A stretch of DNA of 64,000 nt, from assembly GCA_032358255.1 (NCBI GenBank), contig JAULBX010000337.1, positions 62,001-126,000 of the forward strand. The letters are read 5' to 3'. Numbering within the stretch: the first letter of the stretch is position 1; each line of letters starts with the position of its first letter. The DNA is from Heterotrichella gracilis (lineage: Eukaryota; Sar; Xanthophyceae; Tribonematales; Xanthonemataceae). This document shows positions 50,271 to 59,682 of this stretch, piece after piece. Both the position numbers and the translations under genes were made by a program. Under the pieces are notes generated by a model. The model was not told the origin of the DNA. It did not search any database and saw nothing but the letters and a program-made list of their open reading frames with translations.

Positions 50271-51676
50271 ATGCAGTCACGAGTCCCAGAGTGCTCTATA
50301 TGTTTGGGCACGTTGGGTCAGGGCGAGGAGGGAGGACCAACGACGTTACCACTTTGCGGTGCGTTGGCAAGGACCTGAATTATCGTATCATGGTGCCAAG
50401 GCGGCACGCCTCTATACCTAGATGCCAATATACCTAGATGCACTGGTCACCTTGTGCATGCATATATTCAAACTCACAGGACGCGCTGTCGCATCCATGG
50501 AGTTGGTTGAAACGTGGTTCTGTAACATGCCACTGCCAGATTGGGTTGGTGTACCTTGCCATGCCACCCTGGTACTAGGCATGCCAGCAGATCCCTAAAC
50601 CCTTTCACCCACCCATCAGCTGGGAAATCTCTGTGCCACCCACCAGTACGTACTAGGCGTGCCAGCAGATCCCACCCACCTCGTGCCTACCCTTGCTTGT
50701 GTGTGGGCTGCGTTGCCAAGCCCACAACCTGCTTTTCAACAACGACTCGCAGTGCTCGCTGTGGCACATGGCATGCACACACCAAAAAGACAGGGGTGTC
50801 CGCCCTGCCTGCAGGCACCTGTGCTGTGTTGTGGGTGCGGGCTTGTCGCTATTATTCTGTTCTTCTACCCTGTGCTGTTTCCACCCTGCTCTGCCTCACC
50901 CTAGTGTTCTGCCCCTAGGCCACAACTTTTGCCTGGCCTGCATCCAAGCAGCCTTCGCCACCAACAGCAACAAGTGCCCGCTGTGCAACCGAAAGTACCA
51001 GAAGCGCCAGAAGCTGGTGGTCAACACCGAGCTGCGGTGCATAGTGGAGACCATGGTGGAGATGGAGCAGAACCTGATGGCGCTGGGGTGGCGGCACGGC
51101 GTCCCGCAAGGCGCTGCTGCTGGCGCTGCGCAGGCCCAGCCTTCTCCTGCCAAAGTGGGTGGGCCATAGGTGTTGGTGGAGGGGTTCAAAAGCGAGATAT
51201 GAGCAATTGAGGAAGCCGCAAAAGCACTGCCCACACTGCGCTGTGTGCTCATGCTTTGCTCCTGTGCGCAGCTGGTGATGTGCATGCATGGCGTGGTGTT
51301 TGAATTCTGGACAGGCTGTTTTCATGCCCACAGTGGGGTAGGCATGACGCAGGTGTTGATTTGTGTGCAGCGCGCTCGCACCACCCCCGGGAGAGCGGGC
51401 CAAAAAGAGGTTGTGGACCTCACACTGGATGACGACGGGAGCCCAGTGCCAACGGGTGCACAGGAAAGGGGGGACCAAGGGGGGCGACAAAGGCTGCTCC
51501 CGGAAGCCACCCTTGTTCAAGGGTTGTTGGGTGGACCACTTCAAGGCGCAGGCGCCACCCCTGTAGCTGCAGATGTGGCTGGGCCCAGCGGGACGGTAGG
51601 GGAGGGGGTTTCGCCTGAGGATGGCTCCCTGGCCACGAATCGTGGGCGGCGGCCGACTGCCCCCAGGCGGTGGTGA
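50271..51676 (+). CDS. RING finger protein with SUMO-interaction motif (STUbL-like E3 ligase)
   Basis: Three exons (50271-50358, 50919-51154, 51371-51676) encode 209 aa. The N-terminal C3HC4 RING has CSIC, LCGHNFCLAC and CPLC metal-binding clusters and is followed by NTELRCIVETM. Intron 1 falls inside the glycine codon of the C-G-H motif. Exon 3 carries KEVVDLTLDDDGSP at about residues 120-133: a hydrophobic VVDLTL core with acidic residues after it, the classic SUMO-interaction motif as in RNF4 (VVDLT). RING plus SIM suggests ubiquitination of SUMO-modified proteins in the nucleus; this is inference from motif pairing. One SIM rather than the usual cluster is visible. The RING-first order differs from RNF4, where SIMs precede the RING. 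The tail ends in basic Arg residues. Confidence 0.8.
50563..50673. repeat. Imperfect direct repeat in intron 1 of the RING-SIM gene
   Basis: TACTAGGC(A/G)TGCCAGCAGATCCC plus a preceding GCCACCC block occurs at 50563-50595 and 50635-50673, about 78 bp apart. A local duplication without assigned function. Confidence 0.7.
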
Positions 51677-53295
51677 GGAGGCACCCCGGGGACACCTGGG
51701 AGCTACAGGGGGACTAAAATATGTCCTATAGGATCCTATCTTAAGTCCCTGTGGGAGCCAGGACCCTGGGGTGTAGGGGGGGCCAGCCACGTGGGGGCAG
51801 AGGGGAGGGCATTGCAGGTGCTGCAGGGGGTGGGGCAGCCCCAGGGGTGTGGTAAGGATGGGCTGCTGCGAATGGGGACCAGAAGGAGCTGAGCAGCAAG
51901 CTAAGGGGCAATGTTTCCCCTTGGTTACCTTCCCCTTCCTCAACTGGGAGTAAGGCTCGTGGCATTTTTGCAACCAAATGCGTCTGTTGAAGGACAGGCG
52001 ATTCAGCTATTCATTATTTCAATTTAGCAGCAAGTTTCTCCTGCTGCTGCTGGGCCATCAACTACCAAAGGGCTGTCGCGGGCGGTGTAAGGGAGTGGGC
52101 AAGAGGCCAGCACAACTGGTAAGCTTGACAGGAGGAGGATGGTGGCTCTCTGACTTGTGGATGAAATGGGGGTGGTTCATGCCCATCATTCAGGCCAGCA
52201 TCGTGCTTGATTGCTAACAGTGCGGTGGCATGGGGCTGCAATGAATGAGACCTCAGCACGTGTTTTAAACCCTGTGCCCAGCTGCATTCTAGCTTCAGCT
52301 TGGTACCTCTTTGCTCAACCTCTTGCTGCTGCTGGTGCCAGTGCGGTCATGACTAAACCCTAAACCCTGAACTCCCTTTCACAACCAGCACTGACACACT
52401 ACCCTCTTGTGCCGCTCACACAACCCTTTTGTGCTGCTCTGCAGGCCTGGTCGGAGACCTGGAATGTCTCCAGTGCGTTGTGGCAGACGTACACTGGGCA
52501 GTGTGCAGTGAGCAAGGCGAATGCCAGTGCACAAGGGCTTGACCCAGCAGGGAGGCTAGCACGCTTGCCCCTGCCCATTTTTTTAGCGGGAGCAGTTTAC
52601 AACTGAGCACACCCCCAAGAGGGCAGCAAGGAACATTGACGCCTATCAGTTGCTTTTTTTATCCCTGTTGCGTTTTCTTTCTCATAATGGTTTCAATGGA
52701 GGCCAGTCACCTGGCAGTATTCCTATATTCTTCAGCCATGTTGTCTCTTCCCCCGCAAATGTTCATGATCAAGGACTGTGAGACTGAGTCTGCAGAGTTG
52801 CCGGATAATTTTGCGGAAGCGCTGCAGCGCCTGTAGATCACTTGCCCAACATGGTTTACGCCAACCAATTGCATGCAAAACCCCAGTCCACCGCCTGCAC
52901 ATAGGTAGTCGACTGGTTTTGTGTCTGACTGGCGATGCAATGGTGCACAGCCATCTGGGTTTGCATATGTCGTGAAGTCAGAGTCATTGCCAAAAACGAT
53001 GGCAACATTTTGCATGTGTAAAAAAATGCTTTTAATTTTAAAATTCAAAATGCTTTGCCTTTTTCCAAAAAAGGTGTGGGGTCTCGGTCCGGCAATGTGG
53101 CCACATTGCAGCGACCAAAAGCTTGTGGCTTATACGTCTGCAAACACATGCTTCGTTTGAAGTCTGGGCAGTTAAGTTCGCTAGCAGTCTGTGCTGCCGC
53201 AGCATATGCCATGATTCAGTGTATGCCGAGTCACGACCATACCCAAACAGCGCTGTCCTGTTGCACTCTTCAAACCTTGGGTTGACAGGTTCAGC
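51677..53295. other. Spacer between the two RING genes
   Basis: Over 1.6 kb containing the RING-SIM 3' end and the double-RING promoter. A 65-codon open frame (52409-52606) sits after a possible acceptor (TCTGCAG near 52442) but matches nothing known. A telomere-type repeat lies at 52354-52372. No remnant of a further RING finger was recognised. Confidence 0.45.
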
Positions 53296-55544
53296 ATGGA
53301 GTCGGTCTTTGTCCCTGACTGCCCTGTGTGCTTCGAGGAGCTGGGCCACAATGGAGGCGCCACCACCTTGACTTGCGGTGCGTGAAATGCATGCCCACGT
53401 TGGGTTTAGCATGGTATGTATTTCTCGGGAACTTCGGCAAGCACTATGAATGGGTCTATTTGCAATGAAACTGCACATCTGCCATTTGTTTTCCCTAGCC
53501 GCGCAGGCCAGAGCAAAGCATGTTCAGTTTGTGGGCACATCCTTTCACACACTCACATGCTTGCACTCTACTCAAGGCTGGACTTTATTGGCACTTTACT
53601 CTCAAATGGGTACCCGCAATATTGCTGCACAGCTTCTGATAGCTGTTGGTGTTGAGGCTCAGCAGTGGGTTGCTGCCTTATCACCATTGTGACACCTGTA
53701 GTGGCATGTAATACACAGCTGCACCACTCCTGTACATCACACCACTTTCTGAAAACCTTCTAAGGCTAAAGCTTGTCACCGCCGCAGGACACAACGGGTG
53801 CCTGGACTGTATGTGCAAAGTGCAGCAGCACAAGCCAGAGTGCCCACTTTGCCGCACCGCATTCAAGAAGAAGGTGCAGCTGACTGTCAACACTGGGCTG
53901 CAAGCACTGGTTTGCCAGGCAAACTCATTGTCAAGGCCGGTCCCCGAGGCGCAACCACCGGCAACGCGCAAGGTATGGGCAGCATGTGGTTGCACGTCAG
54001 GCAAGCGGGATGCCAAACACACATTGCAGGGTTGACTGTTGAATATATAATGCTGTTGTTGTGGATAGCTGGTTGGCCTTGCACGTTGGAGTTGTAACAA
54101 ACTATGAAGCAAGCCTGAAGGGCATACCCTTTGGCTGCTGCTGTTGGATTTTCATATGCATAGGCCCTTGCATTGTTTGAGCCGGGCGCTTCAATCAAAA
54201 CCCTAAACCCTAAACTCCTGTGCGGCTGTGCAGCGCCAGCGTGGTGTAAGAGCGACACAAGGGAGCCAGGCACCCCTCCGGATACAAGTCCCTGACTGCC
54301 CTGTGTGCAGCGAGGAGTTAGGCCATAACGGCGGACCAGCCACCCTGCCCTGCGGTGGGTTAATCCTATGCGTGTCGACCTGGAATTGACCTCGTCATGC
54401 TGCAGCTGCAGCATGACTGCGCCCATGCCCCTTACAATGGACCCATTTCGTGTCTACCTGGTTCCCCAGTACACTTGAATTTGTCGAGCCAACTGTAACG
54501 CCCCTACACTTGACCATGCATTTGCCGCCGACACTGCTTGCCACGACAACCCTCCCCTCCCAGTTACCAGACACATCAATAACTGCACATACTCCTCGCA
54601 ATGTTCCGCCTGCATCAATCCCCACCCACCCTTTTCCAGGCCACAATGGGTGCCTGGCATGCCTCGTGGACAAGCAGGGCTGCTCCCCGCATTGCCCCGA
54701 CTGTGCGCAGCGCTTCAGCCGGCGGCTGATCCTCAGAGTGAACACCGAGCTGCGCACACTGGTGCAGCAGGCAGGCCCCCTGGTGGGGCCACGGCCACCC
54801 TGCACGCGAGCAAGCAAGGTGAGGGTACCTGCTGGGGGTCCATTGGTGGGCAGGGGGGTCTTGCGTTCCTCTTACTCAATCAACTGCCATCGGGTAGCAT
54901 AGAATTTTGTTTATTCGTATTATTTTTGTTGCTTTTGTGTCTCTAAAACACAATACTGAAAAGGTGGAGGGCGCATTTAGGTGCGCATGTAAGCCTTGTA
55001 CTGTGCACATGCCATTGCACCTATCAACACTTCGCACACCCAGGCATGCATGTTGCAACACCTATGATTGCGTGATGCACAAGGCAGTGGGATTGTGTTC
55101 AAAAACAGTACTTGTTGCGTTTTGCAGCGGCGGCGAGGTGCGGCTGGAGCTGCCTTTCCCAACCCCTGCGATCAGCCGCTGGCTTCTTCCGATGAGTCCT
55201 CAGAGTGCCCTGAGATGAATTCAGACGGCGGTGAATCGTTCGACACGGTGGGCAGCTCTGACCTGGATTCAATCATCTCAGGGGGAGACACCGATGGGGA
55301 GTCGAGGAATTCTGAATCAGACTCGGACTCGGACTCAGAGATCGATTCAGACTCAGAGCCAGAGACGGATCTGTCTGGGTATTACGACGAGATTGTAGCA
55401 AGGTCAGCACAGATTCGGGCTGAATACCTTGAGTCAAGCGATGATGCCACCTCAGATGACTTGGACTCGGATGAATCGGACTCAGAATGGGACGAGGAGG
55501 ATGATCTGTATTTCAGCCAAACAGCTTTGCTGGTAAGTTGCTGA
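53296..55544 (+). CDS. Double RING finger protein with acidic Ser/Asp tail
   Basis: Five exons (53296-53377, 53788-53972, 54234-54354, 54640-54818, 55128-55544) give 327 aa. RING 1 (CPVC, TCGHNGCLDC, CPLC) and RING 2 (CPVC, PCGHNGCLAC, CPDC) both have the C3HC4 pattern. Both share the linker style VNTxLxxLV with the RING-SIM neighbour, and both are split by an intron in the same glycine codon, so they arose by duplication. The C-terminal exon encodes a strongly acidic, Ser-rich stretch (SESDSDSDSEIDSDSEPE) that looks like a CK2 target or histone-binding tail. No SIM was seen. E3 ligase activity is inferred. The end is uncertain: a strong GTAAGT donor overlaps the last codons, and skipping to an acceptor near 55589 would add about 37 residues. 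Confidence 0.75.
54197..54215. repeat. Interstitial telomere-type repeat (CCCTAAA)
   Basis: AAAACCCTAAACCCTAAAC just upstream of exon 3 of the double RING gene, inside the intron and near the acceptor. Confidence 0.85.
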
Positions 55545-56565
55545 TGTTTTGTTGCCCTTTCACTCAACGCAGGCATAATATTACCCTGCAGCATCTGTCA
55601 CAGTCCCTTGCAAAATCATCATGGCAGCTTTATAATCTGCCACGATGTCAGATGCTGGTGGGCAGTGGAATGGCAGCAGTGTTGCACGTGCAAGCCACTG
55701 AGTGAATGTACACTTGAGCACTTTACCGCAAATGGTGCCTGCCACCACTCGGCAGGGCCCAGCCCATTTTGTCATTCTGGTCCAGTTTGGCTCATTATGG
55801 CATCTCATGGTCTGGTTGTTTATTTTACATCCATAAAGTGCTCTGGTATGCATCATGCTTTGCAGGCACTCACTCGACTTCTGTGGCTGGCTTGCAGGCA
55901 TACATAATGATGATGACTTAGGTATCACAGACGATGTGCAACCCCAGCATAGAGTTCAATCAGGGCTGGGGTAGGCTTGCTGTCCAACCTTGCTGTAGGA
56001 CGACCCGGGATGAGGCCTCAGAGGAAGAGTGTTGTGCAGAGCAGGGGAGCAAATCAGTTGTAATGTAGGTGATCAGTGGTTTTCATATGTGAAGTAGGGT
56101 GCAGAAGCTGTACTGGGCAGACATGGCCCTTGGAGTAATTGAGAATTCGGCTCAGCTGGTGGGACTTACAGGGAGGGCATTAGGAGGCTGCTTTGTATTT
56201 TATGCACTGCCATGCGAATTGGTGGCCACGCAGGCTATGCCCTGCAAGTTCAGGGCTGTTGCCGATTGTACAACACTTGCAGTGCACGCCTTGAGCACGC
56301 CTTAGGCGCATTGTGCGCCAGTAACATGATTATGCTGTAGTATGCTGCTCAATAGATTTAGGCGTACACTCCAGGGCGGTGCCAATTTACTGACAGTAAA
56401 TGTTCAGCTTTAAGTTTTCAGGAGGTAGAATGTGGAATCACCCAGAATAGAAGGCGACGAGCCATTGGATCATGTTTCATGTTCTCTGCAAGTATTTATT
56501 GGCGCTTTGGGGTCTTTTGTTTGCGTTGGCCTGTGGTGCATTGGCTACTCCTTGGCGCTGGCAGC
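55545..56565. other. Convergent spacer, double RING / TTM3
   Basis: About 1 kb between converging 3' ends. No conserved coding segment was found. It includes a possible extra 3' exon of the double RING gene just after 55589. Confidence 0.45.
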
Positions 56566-58753
56566 TCACAGCAGTGTGCGATTGATGAAATTTGCAAACT
56601 TGGATGTTTTGCTGTAGCTGTACTCCACCCCATGCTCCACCAGCAGGGCCTCGAGCTTGGGCTTGTCGATGTCTGGGTTGGGCTGCACAGGGAAAGGCAC
56701 CTTCAGGCTGAGGTGCATCATATTTCTAAGTGGTTGCCATGTTGGGTTGTCCATAGCTCCTAGTGTGGCTATGCTCCACCAGTTGGTTTTTGTTTTGTAC
56801 TTTTTTCAACACAGATGCTCCTGGGCTTATATACAACGACGTGCTAATCTGACTGTGACAGGTCATGCTGTGCAATTGTCAGTGACCCACAGGTGGCTTT
56901 TGGGCTCACAATTTAACACTCGTGTCATTCAGCATGAGATTGATCGCTGCGCCGCATGCGGCATTAAGCAGTTCTATCTTGGCATTGTTCACACCACTTG
57001 TTGGATGTTGCGCAATAAAAAGAGCACAATTCCATTGTGGAATGTATGTAGCCAGCTACCTAGCTGTCAGCTCACCGTTTCCATCTCCATTTCGTACAGC
57101 GTGCCCCACTCATACTGCGTCTCATCAAGCTCCAGGGTCAGACCGCCGTCCCACCCGTACTCTCGCCGCACGTTGCGGAACCCGCCCAGGCCCATCATGG
57201 AAGTCAAGCCATTTGTACTGCAGTTCATGAATGGGGTTTTAGGAGAATATGACACGCATTGCAGGGTTGCTGGGCAGATGGCTAGATGAGCATGCCATGG
57301 AGTCAAGTCATGCCTGCAGCCTGGACTGAAAATACTGTATTTAGGGATTACTCTACACAGGAATTGTGATTCTACAGCACTGTCACCCAAACTAGCTCTA
57401 TACAGTCACAACTACATGCGAGCCCCATGTAATGCACGCATCCACCCGACAGTGGCCACCCGCCATGCAATCCCGTCCTCCAAAAGTCGCGCAGCCATCC
57501 ATGCCCACCCTCACCTCTTGAGGTGCTGCAACAGCGGTGACTCCTGGTCCAGCAGCAGGTCAGGTGTGTCCAGGAAGGTGCGCGCGGTGGCGGGCGCAAT
57601 GTCCTCCTCCACTTCTGAGGCGGTGCCCACACCATCCTTCAGGATCTGCTCGCCCTGCAAGGGGAGGGAGGTGGGGGGAAGGATGGGTAAGAATACCATT
57701 TTACCAGGTGAAAACGGATTGTAAATTCTTGTTCAATTGCTTTTACCCTAAACCCTAGACAATATAATATTACTAAGTTGTTTTTAACTATTCATTCATA
57801 ATCGAGGCATTTCAAGGAACGTGAGACACAAATGTATGAATGCGGGCAACTCTGTCATGCATGGCGCTGAATGGAACGGCCTATGCATTGCTCTAGCCCA
57901 TGCCCCCCATGCTTGGGGAGTGATGGAGGGAGGATGGGGCAAGTGTGTGCTTGGTGCAGGTGGTCGATGCGGCGGCATAGGCATGTGAGGAGGGCCTGCA
58001 TTGTGATGCAAACCCTTATGCCAAGCCCACACACCATCCTGCCTGAAACCACTTCTATAGGAGGCAATGCACAAATCCACGAATGACATCAGCCCCGCCC
58101 CACCTTGCAGGTGATGACCGCCTTGCGATCCCTGTCGTAGAACCGCACGCGCAACACCACCCGCCTGCTGTTGAGCTCGCGCTGCGCACCGTCGAAGAAG
58201 AAGTTCTCCTGCTGGTGGGTGGCGCGCAGGCGGGGCTCGAGGGCGGCCGCCAGCTTGGCGTGTGCCTCGGCGTTGGGCAGGCGCAGCTTCACCTCAACCT
58301 GAGTGGTTGGGAAAGGAGAGGGATGCAGATGGGTGGTCTGGGAATGGCAAACCTGTCAATGGGTGCTGATGTGCATGTTGGGCAGGCAGCGGGTGGGGTG
58401 GGTGGTGGGGTATGCTGGCCGCGCCAAGTTGGGTGGGCGTACCTCCATGCCACCAGTGGGGGCAGTACTTCCAGGCTGTGCCATGCTGGTTGCTGCACGG
58501 TGCTGGTTTGCGGAGGAAAAGTGGCGCAGTGGATGTGCTTGGCTGTTGTTGCAATGTCTGAGTCGGACTGGGGGTTTGAGTTTGGTGCGGACTGATGCCA
58601 AAGCTGTTGTGGGTGGATGGTGTAGCAGCCGGGTGGCGAGAGACATTCTACAACTGCACAACACCTCCATTGCACTGTCGCATACAAGGTATGAGGGTTG
58701 AAGGCAGAAAGGCATGCGTGGCTCACTGCTAATGTATGTGGCCTTACCTGCAT
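56566..58753 (-). CDS. TTM3: Triphosphate tunnel metalloenzyme (CYTH domain), TTM3 type
   Basis: Five exons (58753-58748, 58298-58104, 57654-57515, 57217-57076, 56682-56566) encode 199 aa, near the ~210 aa of Arabidopsis TTM3. It starts MQVEVKLRLPNAEAH, where plants have MEVEVKLRL. Further tunnel strands are present: HQQENFFFDG, RRVVLRVRFYDRD, ITCKGEQ, GGFRNVRREYGWDG, LELDETQYEWG and SKTSKFANF. The family hydrolyses inorganic tripolyphosphate. The first Glu of the EXEXK signature is Gln here, which may lower activity. The tiny first exon encodes only Met-Gln, so the start could in principle lie upstream at 58810 in the same frame. The gene follows CDC26 on the same strand, as in the plant bicistronic transcript. 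Confidence 0.88.
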
Positions 58754-58860
58754 CACTTTTGCAGGCCAATGCGCTGTGCAACGGTTGGCTTCTTGTCCTA
58801 CAAAGGGCATTTGGAGCAATAGTTAGCCCACTGTAAGATGATGTACGAAAGGATTGGTCC

Positions 58861-59219
58861 CTAAACGGCTGCTAAGATGGGCATAGGCAATGCATACATG
58901 CCTATATGCATGCATATGCACATGCGGGCAGACCAAACCCATACCAGCTGGAAGGACAACGCTCCCTGTGAAGTGGACTGGGTTTCTGCTGCCAAACGGT
59001 CTTGCGCGGCCTTCTTTGCTGCTTCGTACTGCAACAGGGGCAATACTTGTCAACAGCATGCAAGGAACATCGAGCCCTGGGCCACAGAGGTTCAGCCTGG
59101 CGGTTGCTCGGTGTTTATTAAAAACCGCTGTTTAAACACAAGATTTTTCCCAGTGATTTCCGTGCCTCTTCCTTGTCTTCGGGCCTCAGCTCTATTCTCG
59201 TGGGCTTCCTTCTTAGCAT
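58861..59219 (-). CDS. CDC26: CDC26/APC12 subunit of the anaphase-promoting complex
   Basis: Small gene of two clear exons (59219-59166 and 59028-58861) encoding 73 aa as drawn. The N-terminus MLRRKPTRIELRPEDKEE|YE matches human and plant CDC26 (MLRRKPTRLELK...EEFE), the segment that enters the TPR groove of APC6. A Lys/Gln/Ala-rich helix follows (AAKKAAQDRLAAE). The only intron giving this match uses a GC donor (GAG|GCACGG) and a CAG acceptor. The 3' end is uncertain. The frame runs to a stop at 58861, but a GTATGG donor after ...GALSFQL may instead splice to an acceptor near 58875. That would extend the frame to a TGA just past the TTM3 start. The N-terminal identity is strong; the C-terminus is not. 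Confidence 0.8.
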
Positions 59220-59682
59220 GGTGTCGAATTGCTATAGCTCAAGATGCTCTTGCATGTGGCCGCTATTGCAACCCTCCAAGCGCATCGGTGCGAACCCGTA
59301 ACCACCACTTATCAGCTGCCAGTCAGCTGCTACGTTCTGCGAGGATACTTTCGCTTTTACTAAAAGTTTTAGAGAAACCCAGGTCCTTCCCAGAGCCTGG
59401 TCACCAGGCTGGTGTTGGGCTCCTGCAGGGTGAGCCTGGTCACCAGGCTGGTGTTGGGCTCCTCATGAGTTGCAGACCTACTATTCCGAGTTGAGCAGGG
59501 TTGGCATAATGACCAATTAAGCGGTTAGCAACGTGGCACCTATAAGTTCCACCACATAAGCTTCAACCCATATCGTGGCTTTGGCAAGGCCTTGCCATCT
59601 ACCTCCCACGCAGACACCTGCATGCCCATGCATGCATAGCCCGCAGTGCTGAGATAGCTAACTTCCTTCTAGATGCTACTGA
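59220..59682. promoter_or_regulatory. Divergent promoter, CDC26-TTM3 / cobalamin adenosyltransferase
   Basis: A 463-bp spacer between head-to-head starts. It contains two exact 32-bp direct repeats (59393-59424 and 59432-59463), each with a perfect palindrome, which are candidate shared regulatory sites. Confidence 0.6.
59393..59463. repeat. Two identical 32-bp repeats with internal palindrome
   Basis: Copies at 59393-59424 and 59432-59463, period 39 bp. Each begins GAGCCTGGTCACCAGGCTGG, and GCCTGGTCACCAGGC is a palindrome around a central C. Their position in a divergent promoter suggests tandem operator-like sites; inference only. Confidence 0.85.

Noticed and set aside
50271-55544. The RING-SIM and double RING genes as one three-RING gene
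   Set aside because: The first has its own stop after an Arg-rich tail, and the second has its own start. No splice joins them in phase convincingly over 1.6 kb.
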